From JANQPA01 sp964548175 (GTDB lineage Bacteria > Bacteroidota > Bacteroidia > Chitinophagales > Saprospiraceae), in the NCBI GenBank assembly GCA_964548175.1, contig CAZJQS010000001.1, positions 62,001-126,000 on the forward strand: DNA of 64,000 nt, read 5' to 3'. This document shows, piece after piece, positions 34,014 through 44,132 of this stretch. Every line of letters starts with the position of its first letter. Position 1 is the first letter of the stretch. Below the pieces are notes generated by a model. That model did not search any database, had not been told where the DNA came from, and was given only the letters and a program-made list of their open reading frames with translations. The translations under genes were made by a program, and so were the position numbers.

Positions 34014-35102
34014 ATGACAAAACTTAGACTCTGTTATATTTCCTTGCTTCTACTGCCTTGCTGCCTGCAGGCTCAGGCGCCGGATTCGGATCCTAACCTG
34101 GTGCCCAATCCAGGCTTCGAGCAGTTTGCCGCGCCTCCACTGGGCTGGTTTTACCGGGGTGCTCACTTCACCCGGCTGGTCCGCTATTGGTCGGCGCCGA
34201 CCATCGCTTCTCCTGATGCTTTCGGCCCAAGAGTGATAGTACCCACACACTGGAAAGAAAAAGGCTTTGGCGAGATGAAGCCTTTTGAAGGCGAAGCCAT
34301 GGCCGGCATCACCGTTTACGGCTGTACCGATGGAAAACCTCACTGCCGGGAATACTTGCAAGTGCCCCTGAGTACGCCTATGAAACCGGGTGAGAGCTAT
34401 CAACTGTCTTTCAAAGCCGCCCACCTGCCCCGCTCCCTCAGCATTGACAAACTTGGCCTGGCCCTGACTGAACACCAGATCAATGAAAGCGACGATAAAT
34501 TGCTTGACTTACAGCCTGCCCTGATCGGCTATGACCTTCTCGAATTACCCGATAACGAATGGCATACCGTATCTGAAACTTTCGAGGCCGACAAAAGCTA
34601 CTCCCATCTCCTCATTGGCAACTTTTTCCCCGATAGCCTGACTCATACCTACAACAACTGCGAGGATTTTTTGAATTATGCCTATTATTATATCGATCAG
34701 GTTAAGGTGGTCCCTCTATCCGTCCCCGTCAACTTGCTGGATATTCCCATCGAAACGGGCCAGACGGTTCGGCTGAGCAATATCTATTTTGACACCGACA
34801 GATCAGCGCTCCTCCCCAATTCTACCGGTCAGCTGGATAATCTGCTGGAACTGTTACAAAAATTTCCCTCCATGGAAATCCAGATCATAGGCCACACCGA
34901 TGCCATCGGAACAGCTGATTACAACCAGGACCTGTCCGAAAGAAGGGCGGCCGCAGTACTGAATTATCTGAAAGCAAAAGGCATTGCCGGCAATCGCCTT
35001 AGCTCGATCGGTTTTGGAAACAAAAGGCCTATTGCCAGCAATAAAACCGAGGAAGGAAGACGCAGGAATAGAAGGGTGGAGTTTAAGGTGATGAGGAAAT
35101 GA
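34014..35102 (+). CDS. OmpA-family outer membrane protein
   Basis: 362 residues from the ATG at 34014, chosen because it puts the signal peptide (MTKLRLCYISLLLLP) at the start. Residues about 25-230 form a jelly-roll-like domain (NLVPNPGFEQF) common in Bacteroidota surface proteins. Residues about 250-360 are an OmpA/MotB domain (IYFDTDRSALLPNS and IIGHTDAIGTADYNQDLSER) that binds peptidoglycan. The stop overlaps the rnhB start (ATGA), so the two are probably co-translated. Confidence 0.9.
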   Translation: MTKLRLCYISLLLLPCCLQAQAPDSDPNLVPNPGFEQFAAPPLGWFYRGAHFTRLVRYWSAPTIASPDAFGPRVIVPTHWKEKGFGEMKPFEGEAMAGITVYGCTDGKPHCREYLQVPLSTPMKPGESYQLSFKAAHLPRSLSIDKLGLALTEHQINESDDKLLDLQPALIGYDLLELPDNEWHTVSETFEADKSYSHLLIGNFFPDSLTHTYNNCEDFLNYAYYYIDQVKVVPLSVPVNLLDIPIETGQTVRLSNIYFDTDRSALLPNSTGQLDNLLELLQKFPSMEIQIIGHTDAIGTADYNQDLSERRAAAVLNYLKAKGIAGNRLSSIGFGNKRPIASNKTEEGRRRNRRVEFKVMRK

Positions 35103-35677
35103 TGTTATCACCACACTACCATCCCAACACCCTTGAAGCAGGTTGTGACGAAGCCGGTCGCGGCTGCCTGGCCGGGCCCGTCTACGCCGCCGCCGTCATC
35201 CTGCCGCCGAATTTACCGGCCTTTGACCTGCTTAAGGACTCCAAACAACTCACCGAAGCCCAACGCCTCGAAGCCCGCACCTTCATCCAGGAATACGCCC
35301 TCGCCTGGGCGGTTGCATCCTGCTCTGCGGAGGAAATCGACAATATCAATATCCTCAACGCCTCCTTCCTGGCCATGCATCGCGCCATAGACCAGCTCGA
35401 TCTTCGTCCGGAATTATTACTCATCGACGGCAATCGCTTCACGCCTTATCTGGGTATTACTCATCAATGTATCGTCAAAGGCGACAGTCAATTCTTATCC
35501 ATCGCCGCCGCCTCCATTTTAGCCAAAACTTACCGGGACGAATACATGCTCAGCATCGAACCTTCTTATCACCAATATGGCTGGAAAACCAATAAAGGCT
35601 ATCCTACCAAAGAGCACCGGGAAGCCGTCAAAAAATTCGGCATCACCCCTTACCACCGGCGCTCCTTCAAAATGTAA
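35099..35677 (+). CDS. rnhB: Ribonuclease HII
   Basis: A 192-residue enzyme that removes ribonucleotides and RNA primers from DNA-RNA hybrids. Catalytic acidic residues are in AGCDEAGRGCLAGPVYAAA (Asp and Glu) and LLIDGNRF (Asp), with the later Asp in KTYRDEYM. The end (HREAVKKFGITPYHRRSF) is typical. It overlaps the upstream OmpA gene by 4 bp. Confidence 0.96.
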   Translation: MMLSPHYHPNTLEAGCDEAGRGCLAGPVYAAAVILPPNLPAFDLLKDSKQLTEAQRLEARTFIQEYALAWAVASCSAEEIDNINILNASFLAMHRAIDQLDLRPELLLIDGNRFTPYLGITHQCIVKGDSQFLSIAAASILAKTYRDEYMLSIEPSYHQYGWKTNKGYPTKEHREAVKKFGITPYHRRSFKM

Positions 35678-35776
35678 GAGACCACCGAACCACCGGACCA
35701 TAGCGTTTGCGCTGGCCTCTGGATTCCGGATCTCTATATTCCCCTATAAATACTCGCAACAGTCTCTACACTGGCC

Positions 35777-38257
35777 TCACCGCTTCACCACCTTCCTGGT
35801 CAGCACCTTCCCATCGCCCGAAGACAACACCATCAAATACATCCCCGCCGGATAACCTGCCAAAGATATCTGTCTTCTAATCTGCTTGCTTCTGTTATCC
35901 AGGCGATACGCCGCCAGTCTTCTGCCATACACATCCATTACACTCAAATCAAGAAAATCCGGCGTTTTCTCCAGCTCAAGGTCCAGCATCAATTCATCCC
36001 CCGGCATGGGATTAGGATATATCCGGAAATTTTCTTCCAATACAAATTCGTCCACAGCGGTCAGCACATCCTGTATTCTAAGATTATCAATCGCCCATCC
36101 CCACCCGTTGGCGAAAGGATCGGAAAAAAGGCGAAAACGAATAAACACCTCATCGCCTGGAGCAAAATTCCCGTTTTCCGTCATGTCTATGGTCCTGGGA
36201 AAATAAAGGTCCGGCCCGCCATCACTATTGTTGTTATAAGCGACTTCCCATTCTATTCGATCGCCGCTGTCGTAACCCGGAAGAAAAGGCCGCCAGACCG
36301 ATTCACCCACTTTTTTCCCTTCTACGATCACATAATCCCAGAATTCCGTATCGCCAAAAGAAGTGCCGGCCTCTCCAATCTCTACCAGCACCACCTCATC
36401 GAATTCGATCAGCGGATCAAAATCGCGAATGGCGATAGGAACAGATAACTCAAAGGTGTAACTTCTAAACTGGCCCTGCCCGGATTCAGGATAAGGGTGG
36501 GTGCTATGGATGGCATTGCTCTCAAACTCAGGATAATCCCTGATGCTGAAGCCTTCACCTGTAAAATCGGCAGTAGGCTGGTCGAAATCGTTGACGTAAG
36601 AAAGAACCGCTGCCTGTATACCGCTGGCTTGAATGACATAAAACCCGCTGTCGGGCGCCATGGTTACATTTCTGGCTTTACTCTTGTCGATAGCAATGAT
36701 CTGATACGAAATAACATCGCCTTCCAACAGCCCTTCCTCAGGAAAAACTAAAGTACCTTGATAAATATCGGTAATATCGCCTTCCGAAAAACCTCCCTGA
36801 CGCACCATACCTACCGTATCCTGTAGGTCTCCGTTGATATCCCAGGCGATAAAGGCGGTATCTATGCCCAGATACTCATCGGTAATCTCCGCTTCAACCA
36901 CAAATTCAGGCTCTACGTTCTGTATTCTTTCCGGGCTGTTGTGCACTACGGAGGGAAATTCATCGTCGACCCTGTACTGAAACTCAAAGAAATTGTCCGG
37001 CGCCTGCCCCGGATTCGTAAAGGTCACCTCCCGGCTGTTGGTGGCCGTAAAGTAATAGCTGTAGGTTACCTCCTCATTCGGCGCATGCAGAATAAATTCG
37101 TAAAAGCCTGTAGCCGGATTAAAGACCAACGGCGCCACCAGATCTTCATTGTTAAAAGTATCGCGGGAATAGTGAATGACCAAGGTAGAATCTATGATCT
37201 CAGAATCCGAAAAAACATCCACTACCAAAAGCTGATCCCGCGTGATGTCTTCCGTTCCAGGTTCTTCATTGTGCACCATATAAAGCATATCCCAACCCAT
37301 ATCGTACAACATATCCAGGGCAATGCCCGGGTCGTGCTCCACCTGCCCCGGGCCGATAGAGGGCGTCATCAATGCATTCGGCGTATCGTTGTAAGTCAAC
37401 TCATCCAGATGAGAGATACTGGACCCCCGGTTGTATTCCTGGGGAGCAAACAACTTAGCCCGCTCAAGTCCGCTGATGAACCTGAAAAAAATATTATCAC
37501 TCTGCAGCACTGAGGCCATCTGTGAGGAATTATCGCGAAAGCTCGTCACGCGAATACCCGAGCCGTTGACCATAAATTCGCTGTAAATCGAGTGCCGCCC
37601 GCCACTGAAAACACCGACTCTGCCGACGTTGTCAGTTACAGTCGTCACCGCCGTAAAACCCAGTCCGTGAAATACCTCATGCAACAGCACCGACACGAAA
37701 TCGTACCGGCTACCCACACCCAGCGGATTGAAATAATTGTAGTACCAGTTAATGCCGTCATTGACCGTTATGTTAATATCGGGCTCGTCCGGATCGTTAA
37801 GCAGAATGCCGCTGATCTTTTCTGCCAGCGCCACAGGGTATACCTCATCAGGGTTAGGCACATTGGAAAAGCGGGAATAATAGGCGGTCGGGCTCGCCCC
37901 TGCCAGAGATGTACCTTCCAGAGACCGCCAGTTCAGCCTTATATTGATCGGCACCGGACTGCTGATGAAGTCCTGTAAAATTGGAATAACACCTTCTTCA
38001 AAAGCGCTCTTTGCTTCATCGGGCACGTTGCCGTCATAAACCACATTAAAGGTGGCTCCAAAATTTTTAGGCCTCAGGACCTGCCGGCGAGGAATGTAAT
38101 GAGGGTCGTACTCCAGTGAAGCAGGACAGAAGTGAATTTCCGGCTCAAAGTCCACTCGTTTAAAGGTCTTTTTATTTTGAGCCTTGCCAATTATTACAAA
38201 GCACAACAAGCCTGCTAATGCCAATAGGGGGGCGTACATCTTTTTCATACCAAACAA
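35777..38257 (-). CDS. Secreted zinc metalloprotease with type IX sorting domain
   Basis: An 826-residue secreted protein. The signal peptide ends near IIGKAQ (residue 26). The catalytic region (about 60-330) contains HEVFHGLGF, a metzincin-like HExxHxxGF zinc site, and further on the conserved SHLDELTY and NALMTPSI segments. A long beta-rich middle (about 345-730) and a C-terminal type IX sorting domain (about 748-826, with FRIYPNPMPGDELML) follow. It probably degrades external protein or processes surface proteins. It is convergent with rnhB and ends 100 bp from it. Confidence 0.88.
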   Translation of the reverse strand: MFGMKKMYAPLLALAGLLCFVIIGKAQNKKTFKRVDFEPEIHFCPASLEYDPHYIPRRQVLRPKNFGATFNVVYDGNVPDEAKSAFEEGVIPILQDFISSPVPINIRLNWRSLEGTSLAGASPTAYYSRFSNVPNPDEVYPVALAEKISGILLNDPDEPDINITVNDGINWYYNYFNPLGVGSRYDFVSVLLHEVFHGLGFTAVTTVTDNVGRVGVFSGGRHSIYSEFMVNGSGIRVTSFRDNSSQMASVLQSDNIFFRFISGLERAKLFAPQEYNRGSSISHLDELTYNDTPNALMTPSIGPGQVEHDPGIALDMLYDMGWDMLYMVHNEEPGTEDITRDQLLVVDVFSDSEIIDSTLVIHYSRDTFNNEDLVAPLVFNPATGFYEFILHAPNEEVTYSYYFTATNSREVTFTNPGQAPDNFFEFQYRVDDEFPSVVHNSPERIQNVEPEFVVEAEITDEYLGIDTAFIAWDINGDLQDTVGMVRQGGFSEGDITDIYQGTLVFPEEGLLEGDVISYQIIAIDKSKARNVTMAPDSGFYVIQASGIQAAVLSYVNDFDQPTADFTGEGFSIRDYPEFESNAIHSTHPYPESGQGQFRSYTFELSVPIAIRDFDPLIEFDEVVLVEIGEAGTSFGDTEFWDYVIVEGKKVGESVWRPFLPGYDSGDRIEWEVAYNNNSDGGPDLYFPRTIDMTENGNFAPGDEVFIRFRLFSDPFANGWGWAIDNLRIQDVLTAVDEFVLEENFRIYPNPMPGDELMLDLELEKTPDFLDLSVMDVYGRRLAAYRLDNRSKQIRRQISLAGYPAGMYLMVLSSGDGKVLTRKVVKR

Positions 38258-38394
38258 ATTGTGGATATTTTTTACCTAAAATGATCGTTAAGGTAAAACT
38301 AAACGTATTTTTAGTTTTTATACTTATCTACAACGCCATCCTGTAGACTTTTGATGAGGAAAACTTTATGGATTAGTCAATTTGTTGACATTAA

Positions 38395-38440
38395 AAACTC
38401 CGGACCACAACCCCGCCGAACAGCGGGAACGCTGTGGTTC
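38395..38440 (-). terminator. Terminator of the MBL-fold hydrolase gene
   Basis: ACCACA and TGTGGT form the outer stem around an inner CCCCGCC / GGCGGGG-like pairing on the minus strand. It is followed by CCGGAGTTTTTAATG. Confidence 0.5.
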
Positions 38441-38443
38441 ATT

Positions 38444-39082
38444 TTATAAAAATGGATTATGCTTTCTCTCATGCCCGATCGTCGTTTCTTCACCATGGCC
38501 GGAATAGACGACGACCTCATCGCCGAGGGGCAACAATTTTTTCTTAATACTGTTGATCAAAGTGGCATGATCACCGCCTGGCAGGTCGGTTCGGCCAATG
38601 CTCTCGCGGAATAGGACGTCGCCGGCGATGAGATAGCCTTCCTCTTCGTTGTAGAACGATAAGCTGGCGGGGGAGTGGCCGGGGGTGAAAAGGGCTTTCA
38701 GGACGGTGTTGCCGAAACGGATCTCATCGCCCTCGTCGAGGTAGATCTTAGGCTCGGGGGAAGGCTCATAGTCGGGAATACCATACATCCGGCAGATTTG
38801 GGGGATGGCCTGGAGCAATGGCAGCTCGCCGCGGTGGATTTCCAGATCTAGCTGGTAAGTGTCGGCTACATATTTATTTCCCAGAACATGGTCGACGTGG
38901 CAATGGGTGTTGATCAGGCGGATAGGCTTAAGTTCCAGCTCCCGTATCTGTTGACTCAGGTGACGTTGTTCTTGCTTCGTGTGGCAGCCCGGGTCAAAGA
39001 CGACGCACTCTCTGTTTTCGTCGTACACCAGGTAAGTGTTCTCGAGAAATGGATTATATGTTAGGCAGACAACAATACTCAT
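38444..39082 (-). CDS. MBL-fold metallohydrolase (glyoxalase II-like)
   Basis: A 212-residue metallo-beta-lactamase fold protein. The metal motif THCHVDHVLG is intact, followed by FTPGHSPASLSFY (third His) and IAGDVLF (bridging Asp). The length and lack of a C-terminal glyoxalase domain fit the short YcbL/GloB-like group of thioester hydrolases. It has no signal peptide, so it is cytoplasmic. The exact substrate is unknown. It is divergent from the large propeller protein gene. Confidence 0.9.
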   Translation of the reverse strand: MSIVVCLTYNPFLENTYLVYDENRECVVFDPGCHTKQEQRHLSQQIRELELKPIRLINTHCHVDHVLGNKYVADTYQLDLEIHRGELPLLQAIPQICRMYGIPDYEPSPEPKIYLDEGDEIRFGNTVLKALFTPGHSPASLSFYNEEEGYLIAGDVLFRESIGRTDLPGGDHATLINSIKKKLLPLGDEVVVYSGHGEETTIGHERKHNPFL

Positions 39083-39147
39083 GCTTTTGTTTTTTTTCCG
39101 TTGTTAATATTTATGAATTGTGTTAACTTACTACTTGTTCATTTATT

Positions 39148-39276
39148 ATGGAGATCAAAGATCGTTTTTTCTTTTTCGACAGCCATCCTGAACATTATTT
39201 GACGCTGACTTTACCTGACGACGGCTGCCTTTTGCTGACTAAGGTAATTGAAAAAGGTCAAAGACGTTTTTAACAA
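39148..39276 (+). other. Possible 42-codon reading frame in the divergent gap
   Basis: ATG at 39148 opens a frame beginning MEIKDRFFFFDSHPEHYLTL and ending GQRRF before TAA. It has no good ribosome-binding site and no recognised family. It lies between divergent genes in a region that must also hold their promoters. Listed only as a candidate small gene. Confidence 0.2.
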
Positions 39277-39313
39277 AATTAGCAAAGCCGACAGGGCTTT
39301 AAAAATATACTTT

Positions 39314-42300
39314 ATGCGCCAATACATCTACGCTTTACTGATGTTATTTTCTCTTCAAACGGCTATAGGGCAGACGGTTCAGACGACTTTTGGCAAAAAC
39401 CGGGTCCAATACCATCGCGATTTTGCAGAATGGTCACAATATGAAAGTGACAACTTCATTACTTACTGGTACGGAGAGGCTCGATACGTAGGGCAGGCGG
39501 TTGTACAGATCGCTGAGTACGATTTTGAGGAGATTCAATCCATTTTAGAACACCGCATTAATGAGAAGATCGAGCTGATCGTCTATGCCGATGTTACCGA
39601 TCTTAAGCAAAGCAACATCGGGGTGGAAGAGACTTTTACCAATACGGGTGGCCAGACTAAGATCGTCGGCAACAAGGTATTTGTATATTTCGACGGCAAC
39701 CATGACAATCTGCGTCGGCAGGTACGCGAAGGAGTTGCCTCTGTTTACCTGGATGCTATGCTATTTGGTTCTAATCTGCAGGAGATTGTGCAGAATGCTT
39801 TGATGATGAATTTGCCCGACTGGTTCAAGGAGGGGTTTATTTCTTATGTCGGCGAAGATTGGAATACGGAATTGGACAACGAGCTCAGGGACATTATTCT
39901 TAGCGGGGAGTATGATTCTTTTGAAAAGTTTGCCGAAGAAAATCCAAAACTGGCCGGGCATTCGCTCTGGCATTTTCTTTCTGTTAATTTTGGTAAGGCC
40001 ACCATTTCCAACTTATTGTACCTGACCCGGATCAATCGCAGTATCGAAAGCAGCTTTTTATATGTTCTGGGAAATTCTTACGATTACATGCTCCGGAACT
40101 GGGCGACTTACTACGCCAACCGGTATCAGGAAGAAATCCGCACCAAGCAGGATGCCCGCGGGAAGGAAGTAAAGATCAAAAACAAGCGCAACCTGCCTAT
40201 CACCCAGCTCAAGCTTAGCCCTGACGGAAGCAGGGTCGCTTTCGTCATGAACGAGATCGGCAAGTACAAGATCTACATTCATAACTTCAGCACCGGAAAA
40301 ACGAAGAAAATCTTCAAGGATGGTTTCCGCAATCCTTTCCAGGCTACTGATTACAATTATCCGCTTTTGGCCTGGAGTCCCAACAATGTGGACCTGGCTG
40401 TGCTATACGAGCGCAGGGATCAGCCCAAGCTGATGATCTATAACACGACGACGAACAAAGAAAAAACGGAAGATTTCGGCCCACAGTTTCAGCGGGTTTA
40501 TGATATAGATTATATGGACCCTCAGAACATGGTCATCTCTGCAGCGCAAAGCGGCTATTCTGACATCTTTATTTATTTCATCCGTAACCGCTCTTTCCAG
40601 CGCATTACCACCGACTTTTACGACGACCTTGACGTGGCTTATGTAGAAATCGAAGACCGCAAGGGAATTATTTTCTCCTCTAACCGTCAGGACTCTATTG
40701 TTGAGCCGATGCGCATGGACACCATTTTGCCTATTGAAACTTTCGATCTTTTTTACTACAATCTCGAAGAACCGGGCAACGAGTTGGTGCGCATTACCCA
40801 CACCCCGTTTGCCAACGAAAAAGCCCCGGTGGCGGTAGATAATAAGTACTTCGGATACTTATCTGACGAGAACGGCATTTACAACAACCACATTGCCCAC
40901 CTGGAAGAATACATCCATCACTATAATCAACGCATACTTCTGGATGACGGCACGGAGATCGTACTGCATGCCGATTCCATGCTGACCGAGCTGGACTCCA
41001 CCCTCATCGACACCATCACGCTGGAACCTGTCATAAAAGAAAGGGCGGTTATTCACGCCAACACCAATTACACCAGCAATGTCGTGCGCCATCATACTGC
41101 CCCTAAGGTGGATCAAAAAGTAGAGATGTTTTTGAATATGGGGAAACTCAGGGTCATTCAGCGTCCTATTGACAAGGAAAAAGTGACGCTGCCACTACCT
41201 ACCGCTTTCCGAAAGAGCCGGCTCAACTATTTTCCCTACCGCATACCACGACAGGACACCATTGAGCGGCTGGCGGAAAAAGCCGATTCCCTTCGAACCA
41301 TTATTCGAAAGGACTCCTTGAAGGAAGCTGCGCCCAAAGAACGCTCAATCGAGGACACTGTGCAATATTTCTTCCAGGTGCCTTTTCAGAAAGACGATGA
41401 CCCGGTAGTCGAAGGGCAGGAACCGGTCCTGGAGGATACTATAACGGTCGACCCTACAGAAAGGGAGGCCAGGGAGATCTTTGGCTTTTTCCAGGAGATC
41501 AATTCGGAGCTCATTCCGCGCTTTGAAGAGCGGGATGTTTATCGATTTCGTCCGGCCAGGATCACGCCTTACCGCTTAAAATTCCGCACGGACTATGTAG
41601 TTACTCAAATGGACAACAGCCTTCTTTTTGATGGGCTACAGAGCTTTACAGCTAATCCTCAGGAGACCTTCAGCTTTCCTCCTCCCGGCATTTTGTTGAA
41701 GGCCAACTTCAAGGACCTGTTCGAGGATTACGAATTTGAAGGCGGGGTTCGAATACCTACTACCTTTAACGGAACCGAGTATTTTGTGGTGGCCAATAAC
41801 AAGAAAAGGCGAATAGATCATACTGTTGCTGTATACCGAAGCAACAGGCGACTGTCGGAAAGGAGCCGGTCCATCATCCCCAATGTCCCTAATAAGCGGG
41901 ACGTTAATATTTTGCTTGGCCAGTACAGCCTTCGTTATCCGTTTGACATTTTCACCAGCGTACGCGCCACCGCCACCCTGCGGAGGGACCGGGTTACGCA
42001 GCTGGCGTCCGATCTGCCGACTTACAACACCCCAACTGAAAGCATCGAGCGGGTGGGGCTGAGGCTGGAGTACATTTTTGACAATACGCTAGATGTGGCA
42101 CTTAACATCAAAAACGGAACTCGCTATAAATTTTATGCTGAAGCCTATAAAAAGTTTGACCTCAGCATAGCCAACGGATTATCACTGGGCTTTGACCAGG
42201 GAGCTATGGTGATCCTGGGTGTGGACTTCAGGCATTATCAGCGCATTCTTAAGCATTCCGTGTGGGCGACGCGCGGAGCCGCCGCTACCTCTTTTGGGTC

Positions 42301-42808
42301 GGAAAAGATGCTTTTCTTCCTGGGGGGAGTGGAAAACTGGCTTTTTGCCACTGAAAACGATAAGATCCCTTATCCCACAAGCGGGGACTTTGCCTTTAAG
42401 GCCCTTGCGGCCAATATGCGCGGCTTCGATCTGAACATTCGCAACGGGAATTCCTTCGCGCTGGTCAACACCGAACTGCGAGTACCTATGTTTAATTACT
42501 TTTTTAAGCGACTGCGCTCTTCCCTGTTGAAAAACTTCCAGCTCGTAGGCTTCTTTGATGTGGGCACTGCCTGGCAGGGGAGTTCTCCTTTTGACGATGA
42601 CAATCCTCTCAATACGGACACTATTGAAACTAATGACTTTGTGTCGATCAAGGTCAATTTCTTCCGCGATCCCATTGTCCTCGGTTACGGCGTGGGCGCA
42701 AGGACCATGCTGTTCGGTTATTTTGTGCGGGTGGATTATGCCTGGGGAGTGGAAACAAAAGTAGTCCAGGAGCCCAAGTTGTATCTTTCTATTGGAACGG
42801 ACTTCTGA
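39314..42808 (+). CDS. Large secreted protein: peptidase-MA-like, beta-propeller and outer-membrane barrel domains
   Basis: About 1164 residues from the ATG at 39314. This start puts the signal peptide (MRQYIYALLMLFSL) first; the TTG at 39248 adds 22 charged residues. Residues about 35-270 resemble a gluzincin peptidase-MA domain, but the HExxH motif reads REGVA in this copy, so it is probably inactive (LPDWFKEGFISYVGE is kept). Residues about 300-560 are a TolB-like propeller (QLKLSPDGSRVAFVMNE). Residues about 830-1164 resemble a BamA/surface-antigen beta-barrel ending in an aromatic residue (LYLSIGTDF). Likely an outer-membrane protein; function unknown. Confidence 0.8.
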   Translation: MRQYIYALLMLFSLQTAIGQTVQTTFGKNRVQYHRDFAEWSQYESDNFITYWYGEARYVGQAVVQIAEYDFEEIQSILEHRINEKIELIVYADVTDLKQSNIGVEETFTNTGGQTKIVGNKVFVYFDGNHDNLRRQVREGVASVYLDAMLFGSNLQEIVQNALMMNLPDWFKEGFISYVGEDWNTELDNELRDIILSGEYDSFEKFAEENPKLAGHSLWHFLSVNFGKATISNLLYLTRINRSIESSFLYVLGNSYDYMLRNWATYYANRYQEEIRTKQDARGKEVKIKNKRNLPITQLKLSPDGSRVAFVMNEIGKYKIYIHNFSTGKTKKIFKDGFRNPFQATDYNYPLLAWSPNNVDLAVLYERRDQPKLMIYNTTTNKEKTEDFGPQFQRVYDIDYMDPQNMVISAAQSGYSDIFIYFIRNRSFQRITTDFYDDLDVAYVEIEDRKGIIFSSNRQDSIVEPMRMDTILPIETFDLFYYNLEEPGNELVRITHTPFANEKAPVAVDNKYFGYLSDENGIYNNHIAHLEEYIHHYNQRILLDDGTEIVLHADSMLTELDSTLIDTITLEPVIKERAVIHANTNYTSNVVRHHTAPKVDQKVEMFLNMGKLRVIQRPIDKEKVTLPLPTAFRKSRLNYFPYRIPRQDTIERLAEKADSLRTIIRKDSLKEAAPKERSIEDTVQYFFQVPFQKDDDPVVEGQEPVLEDTITVDPTEREAREIFGFFQEINSELIPRFEERDVYRFRPARITPYRLKFRTDYVVTQMDNSLLFDGLQSFTANPQETFSFPPPGILLKANFKDLFEDYEFEGGVRIPTTFNGTEYFVVANNKKRRIDHTVAVYRSNRRLSERSRSIIPNVPNKRDVNILLGQYSLRYPFDIFTSVRATATLRRDRVTQLASDLPTYNTPTESIERVGLRLEYIFDNTLDVALNIKNGTRYKFYAEAYKKFDLSIANGLSLGFDQGAMVILGVDFRHYQRILKHSVWATRGAAATSFGSEKMLFFLGGVENWLFATENDKIPYPTSGDFAFKALAANMRGFDLNIRNGNSFALVNTELRVPMFNYFFKRLRSSLLKNFQLVGFFDVGTAWQGSSPFDDDNPLNTDTIETNDFVSIKVNFFRDPIVLGYGVGARTMLFGYFVRVDYAWGVETKVVQEPKLYLSIGTDF

Positions 42809-42863
42809 CGGAAGAGTCTTTTCTTATCAGGGAAAGATGTTTTTTCTGACAAGCAGGCTTGCT

Positions 42864-43931
42864 TTACTCTTCTCCGGCTTTCATTTTTTCAGCATTCTCT
42901 GCGACTTGCAGTGCTTCGATAACATCATCTAAGTCACCTTCTACGATTTTATCCAGATTGTAAAGCGTAAGATTGATGCGATGGTCAGTTACCCGGTTTT
43001 GCGGATAATTGTAGGTGCGGATTTTATCGGAACGATCGCCGCTACCTACGAGTGACTTACGCTGGGCGGCTTGAGCGGAATCGTGCTGTTCTTTCTGGGC
43101 ATCATAGATCTTCTGGTAGAGTCTTTGCAGGGCGATTTCCCTGTTTTTGATCTGGGAGCGGCCATCCTGACTTTCGGCCACGATGCCCGTTGGGATGTGT
43201 GTAAAACGCACTCCCGACTCTGTCTTGTTAACGTGCTGGCCTCCGGCGCCGCTGGAGCGGAAGGTATCCACCTTCAGGTCAGCCTTATTGATATTGACAT
43301 CCTCCATTTCCAGTTTTGGAATGACGGCCACTGTAGCCGCAGAAGTATGCACCCTGCCTTGGGATTCTGTTTTCGGTACGCGTTGCACACGATGGGCGCC
43401 CGATTCAAATTTTAATTTTCCGTAGACCTCTTCCCCTGAAATTTCCAGGATGAGCTTGCTGAATCCGCCGACGGCGCCTTCATTCGCTTCAACGACTTCC
43501 ACGTTCCAGCCCTTGGCCTCGAAATATTTGCTGTACATTCTGTAAAGGTCGCCGGCGAAGATACTTGCCTCGTCCCCTCCTGTACCGGCGCGTATTTCAA
43601 AGATAACATCCTTAGCATCCTCCGGATCTTTAGGAATGAGCAATACCTTGATCTTTTCCTCCATCTCTTTGCGGCGAGGTTTGAGCTCTTCAATTTCCAT
43701 GGAGGCCATCTCCTTCATGTCCGGGTCTTTATCCTTAAGCATCTCTTCCGCCGTAGTAATATTTCCCAGTAATTTCTTGTAGTCTTTATAAACGTCCACT
43801 ATTTCTTTGAGGTCTTTATATTCCTTGCTCACTTTCTTATAACGATCCATGTCAGAGATGACTTCAGGATCGGCCATTTGTTCTTCCAGGTAAAAAAAAC
43901 GGTCCTGTATAGCCTCGAGTTTATCGATCAT
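42864..43931 (-). CDS. prfA: Peptide chain release factor 1
   Basis: A 355-residue class I release factor for UAA and UAG. The GGQ loop that triggers peptidyl-tRNA hydrolysis is SSGAGGQHVNKTES. The N-terminal coiled region (about 1-110) and domain 2 with the codon-reading loop are present. The frame is intact, with no sign of the RF2 frameshift. It is convergent with the large barrel protein gene and divergent from tsaB. Confidence 0.97.
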   Translation of the reverse strand: MIDKLEAIQDRFFYLEEQMADPEVISDMDRYKKVSKEYKDLKEIVDVYKDYKKLLGNITTAEEMLKDKDPDMKEMASMEIEELKPRRKEMEEKIKVLLIPKDPEDAKDVIFEIRAGTGGDEASIFAGDLYRMYSKYFEAKGWNVEVVEANEGAVGGFSKLILEISGEEVYGKLKFESGAHRVQRVPKTESQGRVHTSAATVAVIPKLEMEDVNINKADLKVDTFRSSGAGGQHVNKTESGVRFTHIPTGIVAESQDGRSQIKNREIALQRLYQKIYDAQKEQHDSAQAAQRKSLVGSGDRSDKIRTYNYPQNRVTDHRINLTLYNLDKIVEGDLDDVIEALQVAENAEKMKAGEE

Positions 43932-44107
43932 TTTTTGATTATTTTATTTCTAAACAACAAAAGTAGCAGGTAAAAGGATTATTTTTTGAAAGAAAGGGTA
44001 AATTTTTATCATCAATGAGTTGTTAAAAAGCTGTTCACCTGGGGTTAGTTACAAAAGTTGTCCGGCTTTTTATTCCAGCCCTTTTACAGGCTAAACCTCA
44101 ATTTCTT

Positions 44108-44115
44108 TACCTTTG
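44108..44115 (+). promoter_or_regulatory. -7 element (TACCTTTG) of tsaB
   Basis: TACCTTTG fits TAnnTTTG and lies 18 nt before the chosen tsaB start. This supports 44133, not 44058, as the start. Confidence 0.45.
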
Positions 44116-44132
44116 TCTTTCAAAACAAAGAG

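Noticed and set aside
39248..39313. TTG start at 39248 for the large barrel protein
   Set aside because: It adds 22 charged residues before an otherwise ideal signal peptide that begins at the ATG at 39314.
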